This document shows positions 22,686 through 33,703 of a DNA stretch of 64,000 nucleotides, in pieces. The stretch covers positions 774,808,552-774,872,551 of the forward strand of contig CM060918.1 of assembly GCA_030737875.1 (NCBI GenBank). The letters are read 5' to 3'. Every line of letters starts with the position of its first letter. Within the stretch, counting starts at the first letter, position 1. The stretch comes from Allium sativum (taxonomy: Eukaryota > Streptophyta > Magnoliopsida > Asparagales > Amaryllidaceae). A program made the translations under genes and the position numbers. The notes under the pieces were generated by a model. That model did no database searches and was not told where the DNA came from. It saw only the letters and a list, made by a program, of their open reading frames with translations.

Positions 22686-23989
22686 CTCTGAATTCTTAAA
22701 GAAACGAAGCTTTTTATTAGATCGGTTGTCTCTTTCATCATTTCCTCTATTATGATTACCAGATTCTTCTGACCGCTTTCTACATTATTATTCTTCTTCT
22801 CGGGCTGTATACTGCTTTCTGGAACATCCATAGTATAGGTCAGATCCTCATCCACACGTATGTACTCCTCGGCTTTATCGAACAGTTCTTCTAGAGTACT
22901 TGGTTTCTTCTTTTTAATCCATCGCCCGAGCTTGGTTTTCTTGCTTATGGCTCCCTTCAAAGCCATTAGAACCAAATGTGGCTCATAGTTTCCAACCTCA
23001 GCCATGGCGGTGTTGAAATGGGTGAGAAAAGCCCTTATTGATTCCCCTGGCCTTTGCTCAAGCTCGTTTAGCTCTATGACATCTCGTACTTTCGTTGCTT
23101 GGAGCCTGAATTGTTCTCGAAATAATTTGGCGAAGGTAGCAAAGTCATCCACAGATCTGGGTGGTAGCTTTGTGAACCAAAGCGATGCCACGCCTTTGAG
23201 ATAAGTTGGAAAGTACAAGCACTTCAACTCGTCACTAGCCCATGCCCCGCCCATATGTTGATCGCATTTGAATAGAATATGTTGGGGGTCACTTATTCCA
23301 TTGTAAGACTGGAATTTTGGTGGTTTAAATTTGTTTGGATGTGGTGCCATTTTTATCCATTCTGTGAGTGGGGTTTTGGTGGGAGCAAATCCCCAGTCCT
23401 TCTCGTCATCCAGCTTCCTCAAACTCTTTTCCATAATTCTGCGCACCATTTTCGTTACGCGCACTTCTTCGTTGAGCTGGACCGCGGGGAGGACGATGTC
23501 ATCTTTACTGGATGTTTGCCTAAACAAAGGATCGCGGTTTAGATAGCGGGGCCCTGGGCCTCCCACTTGAGGAGGTGCCCCTATGGTGGTTCCAAGTGCT
23601 TGTCGAGAAGTCGCTTTATAGGAATGGTTGCACGTGGGTGACTTGGCTTCCTTATGCCAAGGATCTTTGGAACTTGTAATCTCTTGAATAGAATCTCCTC
23701 GGTTTGGAATTGAGGAAGAGGAGCCCGCGTTCTCCGTACGATTAGTTTGAACAAACTTAGAACGAGCGACATTCACAGTAACTTTCACCGTAGCGGCTTT
23801 CATGGCGAACATGGATTCAAGTTTCTTCAGCATGGCATTGTTTGCAATGTCTATTCGGCTCATTAAAGTTGCGACAACTTCATCCAAATCTCAACTTGCT
23901 ACGGCGGCTCCGGCCTTAGAACCTTCCCCAACATCAAATTGGTTGGTGAGTATTCTCGTTGTTGGCGACATCATTAGTGTCTTCGACAT
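22682..23989 (-). pseudogene. gag: Tat-type gag
   Basis: The reading frame starts at ATG 23987-23989 (MSKTLMMSPTTRIL), has an in-frame TGA at 23891-23893, then is open to TGA at 22682-22684. The capsid region is clear: PKFQSYNGISDPQHILFKCD, LKGVASLWFTKLPPRSVDDF, FREQFRLQATK, LNELEQRPGESIRAFLTHF and LEELFDKAEEYIRVDEDL. Apart from the one nonsense codon and the frame break to protease it is well preserved. Confidence 0.85.
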
Positions 23990-24140
23990 TTTAACTAGAG
24001 ACTCTTTTTGATGGTCTACCTGGTTCACCCATGATTTCAGGCAAGAGCTTGGATTATATCGTAGTGAGGTTGGCTTAGATTCTCAATGCAAGTCCTTGAA
24101 CCTTGTGAGAGAGAGTGTGAGGGAATGGAAGATTGAATGC

Positions 24141-24161
24141 GGGCCCCATGGTGGGTGCCAG
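24141..24161 (-). other. Primer binding site of the Retand-type element
   Basis: On the minus strand CTGGCACCCACCATGGGGCC directly follows the LTR. This motif, with minor changes, sits after the 5' LTR in many Tat-lineage elements. It differs from the Met-tRNA site used by the other elements here. Confidence 0.75.
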
Positions 24162-24700
24162 ATGTTAAAACCAAAATTTGATTTCAACACCAAAGGTGCA
24201 TAAATTGCACTTCACCAATCCAGTAACGAAGAATAAAGCGAGGCCACAATCATAGACATACAAAAAGCATAAAAGTAAGAACGCAGAGTTTTTATTGTGA
24301 TTCGATCCAATGAGGATCTACATCCACTTTCACAAAAGATTCCATTATCAATATGTCAATTACAAGGTTTGATTCACACTTACAACAAGTTTTATCACTC
24401 TCTCACATGTAGATCTCACTTGAATTCACAAAAAGTGATGGAGAAATGGAATGACCAGCGGAGATATGGTGTGATTAGGGGAGAATTAGAAGGATTTCTT
24501 CTAATGTTTGAACCTGGATGATGAACCATCAACTCCTAGATCACTTAGATAGATTTGATGAGTGCCATGATCAATAAATGATTGAATCTTCATTTGATGA
24601 TGATGGATGAGTGTTAGAATTATTTGAAATAATTATGGAGAAATTTAACAGCACTTCGTGGCCAAGGAGTTTGATCCCCTTGAATGAAGAAGTGAAGGGG

Positions 24701-24708
24701 TATTTATA
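24701..24708 (-). promoter_or_regulatory. TATA box of the Retand-type LTR
   Basis: The minus strand reads TATAAATACCCCTTC, a classic plant TATA context, midway in the LTR. Confidence 0.6.
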
Positions 24709-24759
24709 TGTGATTTTCGGACCAGGTGGCTATTTTGTAATTATGCGGAAACAATGCCT

Positions 24760-25400
24760 TGACTCATCGCGTCAGGCGACATGACACCTTAGTGCGGATT
24801 GACACTTTTTTTTCATATTGTGATCTGACACGACTCCATGTCATAAGCGATGTGGTTTATTTCATTCGAATGATGGTTGTCGACGTCCCAACATCAGTTA
24901 GGAACAACTTGGTGCTTACAGGTTAGAGAAAATAGCACAACCCATAACGGTATGTCCTACGAATGGCATGAAGGCTTTAATACGATTCATACTGTTCACT
25001 ACATGGATAGGCGCGACATGCAACTTCGTCTTGAGTTCTTAGGCGGTGGATTTAGACCTTATGTCGACGGATGGCATTAAACATAACGGCATGGCGTGCT
25101 CTTCTTAGCATGACTTGGCCTCAATGATACGACTTAAGTATTGTACAAGAAGCTGACATGGTGGGGAAGCGACATGGATCCAACTTGATAATCATGTCTT
25201 TAGCTAAGGACGACAAGGGAGCATGTTGATTTTGCTTTGGACGATCTGGCCTCCCTAGAATGACATGGTGAAGGACAATATAACTTGGTGACGACATGGG
25301 TCTTAGCGACATGGAGCTATGCTGCATGGTTTGAGCTTATATTGGTGTAGAGAATGAGAAAAACGACTTGACCTCTGACAACATGACTTAGACAACATTC
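24760..25400 (-). repeat. Dispersed CGACATGG words in the Retand-type LTR
   Basis: Roughly eight to ten copies of GACATG/GCGACATGG-like words recur at irregular spacing upstream (in minus-strand terms) of the TATA box. They could be decayed tandem enhancer repeats. Confidence 0.4.
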
Positions 25401-27083
25401 TTATATCACATTAGACCCATCTTTTTATGGATTAACAATTTGGATGTTCTGTGTGATTTGATTATGGTTGTGAAATTGACTGTACTATGGTATAATTAAT
25501 TAGATTGAGGGTATGTGTATGGCTCGAGCCAGTGTTAGGCGAGGGATAAGGCATACCTTATTCCGGTTTTAATATCGCGCCGTTATGCGGCCGAAATTTT
25601 CTAAAATGTGCTAGAAAAATTAATAACTAGTTAAAAATATTAATTTTAACATATATATGAGACATATAAATGGCTATGTTATGGAATAAATACTAGTTCG
25701 CTAAAAATATTATTTTTAGTTTATAATGGCAATGAATAAAATTATTTAGGCGTTGTACAAAATTTTATAAGAAAAGTTATAAAATTCTATATATATTTAT
25801 TTGGATAGTTAAAAATAAGTTTACACATCCATTTACAAGTCGGACGACTTGTTTATGCTCGCCTATTTTTGTGATATCGATTGGGACGATTATTTTTACA
25901 CATCGCCCAAGTGCACAAGTAATAATTATTATGTGATGGTTGAAACCCCACACGGGTATTGGGATGATATTTGACGGAGACTAATCCCAATTGTTTAGTT
26001 ATATGTCAATCGATTGGTTGACAAGCTGTTGTAAGCGTTAATTATTTATATTTAATGCTTATGCAGTTGTGTAACGCACTCTGGATAATGGTTGTTTATC
26101 ATGGTTGTTGTATACATGTGTTGTATGAAATCCATATAACTAACATTATATGGTAATTGATTGAGTTTGATTCCAATTCAGAAAATAACTAATATTTTAG
26201 AATAATATTCCGTAAAAGGTTAAAAACATGAATTTGATGTCCGATTTTGGATGGACACGAAAATATTGAAATATATGAAGCTGTGTTGATTAGATTTGCG
26301 CTATTTCAACGCGAACGATATTTATGTTGATTTTATTCATTTTTATAATGAATATCGAAAAGGAAATTATTTCAAAATATGATATTTTGAAAATATTATC
26401 ATTTACATAATATAATGATAAAGAGTATTCAATTTTGATTTAAAATTGAAATGAAAGTGGGAATCATTTTAAAATGAATCTATAAACGATTTATAAAATA
26501 CGTTTTAAATGAAAATCGACGAAATATATATAATATATATATTATATATATTTAATGGCCTGAATAAACGTGCCGCGCCGCAATCGTTTGGGAATTTCGA
26601 CCATTGATTTGAAATTGATTTTACGGGAGATCCGACCGTTGGATTCTCCTAAAACCAGAACTGTTGGGTTCGTACCGAAAAGAGCTTTCCAAAGAATATA
26701 AGAGATTTGAAATCTAACGGCAGGATTTGGAATTATGTCCAAATCAAATTTAGAAAAGGTCGATGTAAGTGCAATTCGATGATCGTTTATGGAAATCAAC
26801 TGAAAGGGTCTTAATAAAATTATTAAAAATATTAATAATTTGCATAAAAATGTAATAAATGATTTGGAAAGAATTGAGATGAAAAATTCCACATTTGTAA
26901 AGATAACAATATATTTTTATCAAAACAAACTAGTTATCAACTAGATTTGGATTTGTGAATGGTTTTAATATAACCAAAAATTTCCAACGAACAAATTCGA
27001 ATGGATTGGGAAAGGAAATAATCTTCAGAATATTTCGATATTGGATTCCGTGATTATACGGATATTGTTATGGAAATTTGGAA

Positions 27084-27086
<3 letters not shown>

Positions 27087-27134
<48 letters not shown>
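27087..27134 (+). repeat. (AT)n microsatellite in X 5' LTR
   Basis: About 24 AT units. The same place in the X 3' LTR (near 51917-51926) has only about five, so the tract expanded or shrank after insertion. Confidence 0.9.
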
Positions 27135-27136
<2 letters not shown>

Positions 27137-27236
27137 TTATTTCCAATGCGATATTTGTTGGTTTCAGAATTTGATATTGAATATAAGCCGATTTAATTTC
27201 TATTCAGAGCCTTGTATTTAATATCAAATGGGATTT

Positions 27237-27886
27237 GGGTTTGTAGTGAATGGTGTCTTAAATAACACTGTTCTTAAACCCAGTCGTGTAAAAAATAAAT
27301 CTTTTAATTAAGATTTAGTGAAGTTTTCCTATTAATTAATATTAAATTGAAATTGAATAAAAGGATTGGATTTTGGGTTTATCGTGAACAGTGTCTTAGA
27401 TAACACTGTTCTTAAACCCTGTTGAGAAAAGAATAAATCTTTGATTTAAAATTTAGTGAAGTTTACCAATTAATTAATTAATATTTAATTGGAATTGAAT
27501 TAAGAGTTGGATTTTTGGGTTTATCGTGAACGGTGTTTTAAATAACACTTGTTCTTTAACCCGATTAAAAGTGAAGTTAAGATTTGGAATTTATAAATCA
27601 TTATTCTAAGATTTAATGGAATTTTCCAAAGTAAAGTTTTCCAATTTAATAAAATAAATTGGGATTGAATGGAATTCGATTTGGTAATAATCGAAGTGAG
27701 CTTCTGTGGAGGAAGACTGTTAATATATATGGAATTTAAAAGGCTTTGTCGTTATTCCATTTATATTATTAGTCGGATACGGAAATCGATATCGACTATA
27801 TGTTGATCTGTTTTTCCGTGAAGATTTCATATGTGTTTAAGGGTTTATCGTGAACTGTGTTTTAAAAGATGTTAGTTCTTTAACCC
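27237..27886 (+). repeat. Four hairpin repeats in X 5' LTR
   Basis: Hairpins at 27237-27281, 27375-27419, 27517-27562 and 27841-27886 each run from GGGTTTATCGTGAAC to GTTCTTAAACCC. In the second, GGGTTTA pairs with TAAACCC and GAACAGTGT pairs with ACACTGTTC. The first three are about 140 bp apart with similar AT-rich spacers. Equivalent hairpins are in the 3' LTR at about 52031, 52168, 52301 and 52637, and in Y near 39930 and 47090. Confidence 0.7.
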
Positions 27887-27969
27887 AGTTAAAGACAGGA
27901 TTTCATGTCTAACATTGTATTTCGAACTGTATTGTTGATCTCTACTAAATATCAATCTATTTGGTGGCG

Positions 27970-28021
27970 GAGAATTTATTCTCTTGCTTAACACCCTTCT
28001 CTAAGACGTACGACCTTAGAG
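27970..28021 (+). other. Conserved double stem-loop, copy 1 (X 5' LTR)
   Basis: GAGAAT pairs with ATTCTC at 27970-27983. CTCTAAG pairs with CTTAGAG at 27999-28021 around the loop ACGTACGAC. It has three sister copies in X, two of which change a stem A-T pair to G-C. Confidence 0.55.
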
Positions 28022-28950
28022 GTTATATATCGGCAGAAATAAATGGTACGGTGTAGATTTTCGATGCGACATATTTGATTTTCCAAAGTTAAATAATCAT
28101 TAATATTGATTTTCGGGAAGATTAAAAACTAAGTGAAGTTTTAATGAATCTTTAATTAGATTGAAATGTGAATATGATAATTTAAATTATCAAATTTGGG
28201 AAATGATCGAGAATGGAGTATCATCAGTTTTGCTCCAAGCGATAGTTAAATCTTTAATTCGATTTGAATTGGAAATGGTAATTAATTTTTATCGATAACA
28301 CAGTGGTGTTAGATATGGAGTATCACCAGTTTTGCTCCATGGGATGAATAGGTTGGGATTGGGATAATAAAAGAAATGATTACTTCGGTAAGGCTTGATA
28401 ATCCCGACTAGTTGATAAACCTTAATTTGGTTTAGAATGGATATCCAAAGGAAGATTAAAGTATAAATTTAAAAGAATTTATATTGGACAAAATTTATGG
28501 GAACCCTTCCAAAGTATATGAATATTTAAATAAAAGAATATTCAGAATTGGAATGAGGCGTATGTAGTATTTTTATAGCACTTGATTATAAAATATGTGA
28601 ATTATTCAGAAAGGTCGAGTTTATACCCATTCTAAATAATTGATTTGACGATAAGTCGAGATGAAGACGGTGGTTGAAGACTGGAGGTCTTCACATCGTT
28701 TGGATGATTACTGATGTCTTGATTGGGCTGTACACCCAAGACAAGGTAATAAGTGGTGATCGTCCAGACGTACTTGGAGATTGACCAAATATGCGAGGAC
28801 CTCTCTCCTGTATTGGACATATAGGACGAGGAACAAGGTGCATCCGGTTTCGTTCGGACCTAGAACGAACTAGTAAATGGATGTGTGTCTGACATTGGAT
28901 TTTATTATGTGTTGATTGATCTCTATTAAATATATATCTGTTTGGTGGCA

Positions 28951-29001
28951 GAGAATTTATTCTCTTGCTTAACACCCTTTTCTGAGACGTACGAGCTCAG
29001 A
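28951..29001 (+). other. Conserved double stem-loop, copy 2 (X 5' LTR)
   Basis: GAGAAT/ATTCTC is again followed by TCTGAG pairing with CTCAGA (28981-29001) around ACGTACGAG. Relative to copy 1 both sides of one base pair have changed, keeping the stem. Confidence 0.55.
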
Positions 29002-30285
29002 GATTATATATCGATAGACATCAGTCACATGGCGTGAATTGTCAGTGTGGCATGCTGAGATGCAAATGATCAAGGTTTCTGTAGTAAAGCAGAGTCTTGT
29101 GGTTGATGATTAAAGCATGGCTTTAAATAGCTTAGCTTTGTGTATAGCGTTAATTCGCAAGCCTCACACCTCGGTATGAGTCAAAAACGAGATCGTAACT
29201 GCAGGGAGTGCACGACGTTTCTTTCTAGCTATGGGGGGTGTCATGGTATGGAGCCCAGACATTTATATTTTTTTACCTATGTGGAAGATGGATAGCGAGG
29301 CGCCTCGGTTATATCGGTTACTACGGAGCCACTGGATAGGTCCTATAGGACCAGGAAATTTGTGCTCCGGTATAATTAATCCGCTAAGTGTGGACCGGCC
29401 ATGAAGATCCAAGGATTCGCCAGCGTCCGAACCCTGAGGCATTTGCTAGAGTATCTCGAAGCTGGCGAGGATGATCCCTTGCCTCAACTCATAGATGGAA
29501 TCCCATTTCCAATAGGTGACATTTCGGTTTTAATTGTAGAACTAGTATGGCGACATAGTAGCATGGGGTACTATGCCGTTTATGATTGATACATTTATAT
29601 TTGAAGTGATTTTGACACTATATACTTATAGTAATATAATAAATGATTTGTTTTAAACATATCAAACATGTTTGGCTATTATAAGATAAAACTCTATCCC
29701 CCGGCTTATGTTGCATTATGTGATGGGACTTGAGTCTTATAATAGCTTCATTTTTCGAAAAGCATTGCACTGTTTATAAACTGTTTTATGCACTAGTATA
29801 CTTGGGAGAAAACCCGTTCCGTGTGTACGGCGTGGTCCCTTGATTTACGTTATTTCTAAAGTAAAGTTTTAAATGACTGTTTTAGTTCTCACACCAGTCC
29901 CATGACTGATCTGGAGTTTATTGTTTTAACCTATACTTTGGGTGCCCATATTTTCCACATAGGTAGCTTGTAGTTTTGGTTTTGCAGATATTATTTTTTC
30001 CAGGATCCTTGATTACAGCTGGAATTATATTCGGAAAGCTCTGTATCCATGTATTTCTTCCAGTTGTGTTTTGTATTATTTTTCTGCTGCTATGTATTTA
30101 AATGGAATTTAAATCTCTGACATTTTTTAGATGTATATCATTTATTCACACTCTGTTATATTCTTGTACTCTGATGTAATTGTTGTAATAAGCAATGAAA
30201 TGTTCTATTGTTTGTATTCTCATTTGTCGTGTTCTCAACTCAATCTTGGCTATCCCGTAAGCGCGAGTTTGGGTCGTTTCAGTTT

Positions 30286-30297
30286 TGGTATCAGCGC
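30286..30297 (+). other. Primer binding site of element X (one mismatch)
   Basis: TGGTATCAGCGC, five bases after the LTR, differs from the initiator-Met-tRNA complement TGGTATCAGAGC at one base. It is followed by TTTACAGAGCTCGAGAAC, which also follows the site in element Y. Confidence 0.8.
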
Positions 30298-30626
30298 TTT
30301 GGTTTACAGAGCTCGAGAACAAGACATATAAGAACCGAACGAAAGAATTCATCAGGGATTGGATTAGTAATATCCAATGAGAATGACTTGTTAGAGATAG
30401 GATCAGTAGTATCCTTGAACGAGTGTGAAGAGTGTTATTTTTAAAATAAAAAAAAAATTTGGTTTGAAAATTTAATCTAATTACACGTATTTGAGTATAT
30501 TATTTTATTTTATTTTGGATAATCTAGTATATGAAGATTTTGCATATACGCGTCATGAATGTATATTCGAAGTCTCAAACATACTGGATGGATATAAAAT
30601 CACACTCTAGTCACCCGAAGATGATT

Positions 30627-30651
30627 CTGATGATTGATGCATCATCATCAG
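30627..30651 (+). other. Candidate dimerisation stem-loop, element X
   Basis: A 25-nt near-palindrome with CTGATGAT on one side, ATCATCAG on the other and the self-complementary GATGCATC at its tip, followed by GTTCGAGTCTCGAAAG. It sits about 330 nt after the primer site. Counterparts are in Y and Z. Confidence 0.5.
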
Positions 30652-31475
30652 AGTTTATGTTCGAGTCTCGAAAGTAGAATATCTATACGATTCCAATTGA
30701 CTGTTGTGAGAACCAAAACTTAAATAAGGTTATTTGTTGTGATTTGGCCTTAAAAATGCGATTTTTGTGAATGTATAAAATTATATGTTTGAAAAGCTAA
30801 TCACCAAATCGATTGCTGGTTGTGATGTTTGATTATTAGTTTAACTAATAAAAATATTGGAAAGATAATTAGTGTAACCGATATGTGAATGAATGGTAAA
30901 TTTAGCCAAATTGGATTAATACTGAACTGATTTGGAAATTGATTGAAATTGCATACATGTGCATATATATGTATATATATGTGTGAACAGGTCATAGCAG
31001 GGAAGCTAAGAAGAGGAACAAAATTGTATGCCCAACAAATAGGTACATGTTTACTATTTTCTTGGGGTTTGATGATTTTATGAGCCGATTGGCTTTTTCT
31101 TTTTCTTTTTCTTTTGGATTGGTGAGGGCCCTGTGAGGCAAGTTGCGGCTTTATAGGTCTCCCCATACAAAGGAGGTTATGGCAAATTTTTAAGAAATTA
31201 GAAAATTCTTAGAAACTGAAAAGTTGAAGAATGAAAGCCAGATTGAAGGTTGAGTTGGTTAGTTAAACAACTTTCAGCTCCATTCCTTTTCGGGGATGAA
31301 AAGATTTTAATTGGGGGAGATTGTAACAACCCGGATTTTCAGAACTAATTTAATTTTTTTATTTTAGCTATTTTAACGGATTTTGAATATTTAAAATGAT
31401 TTATTTTAAATAATATCAACTAAAAATTTATTTAAATCGAAATTAGAATGTATACATTTATTTTAATTATAAAAC

Positions 31476-31492
31476 GAGCCAGAAATGGCGCG
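31476..31492 (+). promoter_or_regulatory. Conserved LTR box GAGCCNGAAATGGCGCG, element X
   Basis: About 150 bp from the LTR start. The same box occurs on the minus strand in both LTRs of Y (44436-44453, 50754-50769) and of Z (34748-34765, 37524-37541). It stands out from poorly conserved AT-rich surroundings and is probably a U3 control site. Confidence 0.5.
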
Positions 31493-32205
31493 ATAGTTTG
31501 AAAATTCGATTTTAAATTTCAAATGAATGTACATGATTCAAAATAAACCGGATTTCAGTAAAACCAGAAATATTTGAATCTGTTTAATTATATCTATCTG
31601 ACGAATGTGAAAAATCCAGATTCCATAATGAGAATTAAAAGTTATGTCCACTTTAAAATTCAGAATAGTTGCTATGGAATTTATATATATTTTATATAAT
31701 ATATAGCCCTTAAAAATAACCATTTTACAAACGACCTCCGTTTTCGACGAAACCACTTTTGTTGGATCCGTAATGTCAAATTGTTGTTATGTTCCAATTT
31801 TCATAATTTTTGGAATTAATATGTGAGCATGGTGAATTTAAACGCATTTGGTAATCTCAGTTCGAATTTAATCGACTGGAAATTGATCATTTCTCAAACA
31901 GTCTCCAAATTTGAAAAATTAGTTTTGTTAGAACCGTATCGTCAAATAATGTCTAGATTTATTATTCTGTAATTTTAGGAGTCAGTATGTGGCCCCGGTA
32001 AATTAAAATGTACATTTAAAATTCAATATATTGATTTATCTTTTAATTTTATGAAAACTAATCGAAACAGTCGAATCGGCTTACGGGACATATCTCATTG
32101 TGTTCAGAATGGTGGTAATTAGTTAGGGGTGACAGTCGTTAGGTTCGATTCGAAGATAGGATGAGAATTCAACTTTTGGAGATAAATTAAATAATATATA
32201 TATAA

Positions 32206-32530
32206 TTATATAGGGCCAACGCCCCTTTCTCTCTCCCTCCGTCCATCGTTCAACGCTGAAAAAAAAACCAACGGAGCCCTAACCCGCGTCGCCCAGACTC
32301 CGTCGTCCCCACCACCCGTCGTCGCTCCACCGCCGGATCCTCCATCCGCCGTCGCACGCCTCCGGCCAACCCCTGGCTCCCGCGCCGCCTCCTCCCCCTT
32401 CACATTTAAAACCCCCAAACCAATGAAATCCCGCCACCTTAGGCCCTGATCGGCTGGCCGCACTACACCGCGCCACCAGCACCCTGGCGCTCTCCCCTAG
32501 CCACGTCAACACCACCGTGCCCCCCCAAAG
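32206..32530 (+). other. GC-rich leader segment in X 3' LTR
   Basis: A sharp GC- and CT-rich island (CTCTCTCCCTCCGTCC, then many CCGCC and CGTCG words) follows the TATA-like run TATATAATTATATAGGG. It looks like a 5' leader, possibly captured from a host gene. Minus-strand open frames here (32206-32463, 32279-32515) are probably a result of high GC. Element Y has a similar island in the corresponding place. Confidence 0.45.
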
Positions 32531-32569
32531 GAAAAAAGGGTAAATAACATTTAATTTAATTTTCAGTTT

Positions 32570-33055
32570 TTTTAATGTAATATTCTAATAAAAATACGAT
32601 TTTTATTTATATAGTAGAGAAATAAAAATATGATTTTTATTTATATAATAACAATATAAAATTCATATTTTTATTTATATAATTCCGAGATAAAAATATG
32701 ATTTTTATTTATATAATAGCGATATAAAAATATGATTTTTATATATATAGTAACATAATAAAAATATGATTTTGATATATACAACAGCATAATAAAAATA
32801 TGATTTTTATATATACAGTAGCATAATAAAAATATGATTTTTATATATATAGTAGCATTATAAAATTGAAATTTTTAATATATATAACATTGAATAAAAC
32901 TGATTTTTTATATTTATAGCATTATATTAAAAATGTGATTTTTAAATATATGAAGCGTTATTAATAATGTGATTTTTAAATATATGAAGCGTTATTAAAA
33001 ATGTGATTTTTAAATATATGAAGCGTTACTAAAAATGTGATTTTTAACATAAGCT
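32570..33055 (+). repeat. AT-rich tandem array in X 3' LTR
   Basis: About twelve degenerate units of roughly 36-40 bp, each with AAAATATGATTTTTAT and a TATATAGTAGCA-like spacer. The later units shift to ATGAAGCGTTA plus AAAATGTGATTTTTAA. Confidence 0.8.
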
Positions 33056-33703
33056 GCGTAAAACAAATTACGTTGGAATCACGATGAAGAATACAACGCG
33101 CTGGAGCAAATCCAAAAACCATCCATTAAGGGCTGGCGGAGTGAAAACCAAAGATGAGAACTCTTTCTCACTCCAATTAATTTACAGTTAAATATATTTT
33201 AGGTTGCAGACGGGGCTTTGAAGCTCCTGACACTATTTATTGTACAAATCATATTATTTTATTTGAATTATATGGAGTTCAACACTCGAATTCGCACAAT
33301 CACATAAACTGAAAGCGATGTATGGATATTACCGACACACGGATTTCATACTCCGCGAATAGCCACTTGTGGCACCGTAAACAACATTAGGGTAGTTGAG
33401 TATTTATTTTTTGGATGTTCTGCGTGATTTGATTATGATTGTGAAATTGACTGTACTGTGGTATAATTAATTAGACTGAGGGTTTGTGTATGGCGCGAGC
33501 CAGTATTAGGCGAGGGATAAGGCTAAACCTTATTCCGGTTTTAATATCGCACCGTTATACTGCCGAAATTTTCTAAAATGTGTTAGAATAATTAATAGCT
33601 AGTTAAAAATATTAATTTTAACATATATACGAGACATATAAAATGGCTATGTTATGGAATAGATACTAGTTCGCTAAAAATATTATTATTAGTTTATAAC
33701 GGC

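Larger units (their letters stand above)
18377..25437 (-). mobile_element. Tat/Retand-type gypsy element, 3' end lost to the inserted chromovirus
   Basis: Read on the minus strand: 5' LTR (25437 to 24162), primer site, gag, zinc knuckle plus protease, RT, gypsy RNase H, a second archaeal-type RNase H, integrase, then an abrupt end at 18377 inside the integrase C-terminus, where LTR C begins. The second RNase H, the CIDYSDLNKACPKDSFPLPRID RT signature (18-plus residues of conserved text) and the primer-site sequence mark the Tat lineage. The missing integrase end and 3' LTR should lie left of the window. Confidence 0.88.
24162..25437 (-). repeat. 5' LTR of the Retand-type element
   Basis: The 1276-bp LTR has termini TGTTA (plus-strand left) and TAACA (plus-strand right), matching inverted ends. 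The right edge coincides with the base where similarity to the other copy of X's LTR begins (TTTGGATGTTCTG, compare 33413). That fixes the boundary independently. No gene is inside. Confidence 0.85.
25438..30281 (+). repeat. 5' LTR of element X (left part missing)
   Basis: Ends GGGTCGTTTCA at 30281, directly followed by the primer site. It contains an (AT)n run, four hairpin repeats at 27237-27886, a ~130-bp duplicated block (about 27935-28070 and 28910-29055) and a conserved core near 29390-29520 also found in element Y. Open frames such as 29401-29589 have no matching protein features and are differently broken in the other copies, so I do not call genes. Confidence 0.87.
30282..31321 (+). 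other. Non-coding interior of element X
   Basis: 1040 bp with no coding potential. The first ~170 bp match the interior of Y (opposite strand). A stem-loop with a palindromic loop lies at 30627-30651. ACAAAGGAGGTTATGGC near 31167-31183 is shared with Z. The end has TTTTCGGGGATGAAAAG and TTTTAATTGGGGGAGA, the plus-strand primer region. A TTTTTC-repeat pyrimidine tract lies at about 31096-31120. Confidence 0.75.
31322..33703 (+). repeat. 3' LTR of element X, first segment
   Basis: Starts TGTAACAACCCGG right after the polypurine tract. It contains the shared box GAGCCAGAAATGGCGCG at 31476-31492, a TATA-like run at 32187-32205, a GC-rich leader at 32206-32530 and an AT-rich tandem array at 32570-33055. 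From 33413 it matches the 5' LTR. The segment ends at the Z target site ACGGC (33699-33703). Confidence 0.85.

Noticed and set aside
29401..29589. 62-codon frame MKIQGFASV... in X 5' LTR
   Set aside because: Its counterpart in the 3' LTR (54199 onward) has no start and is shifted; the Y counterpart is not open.
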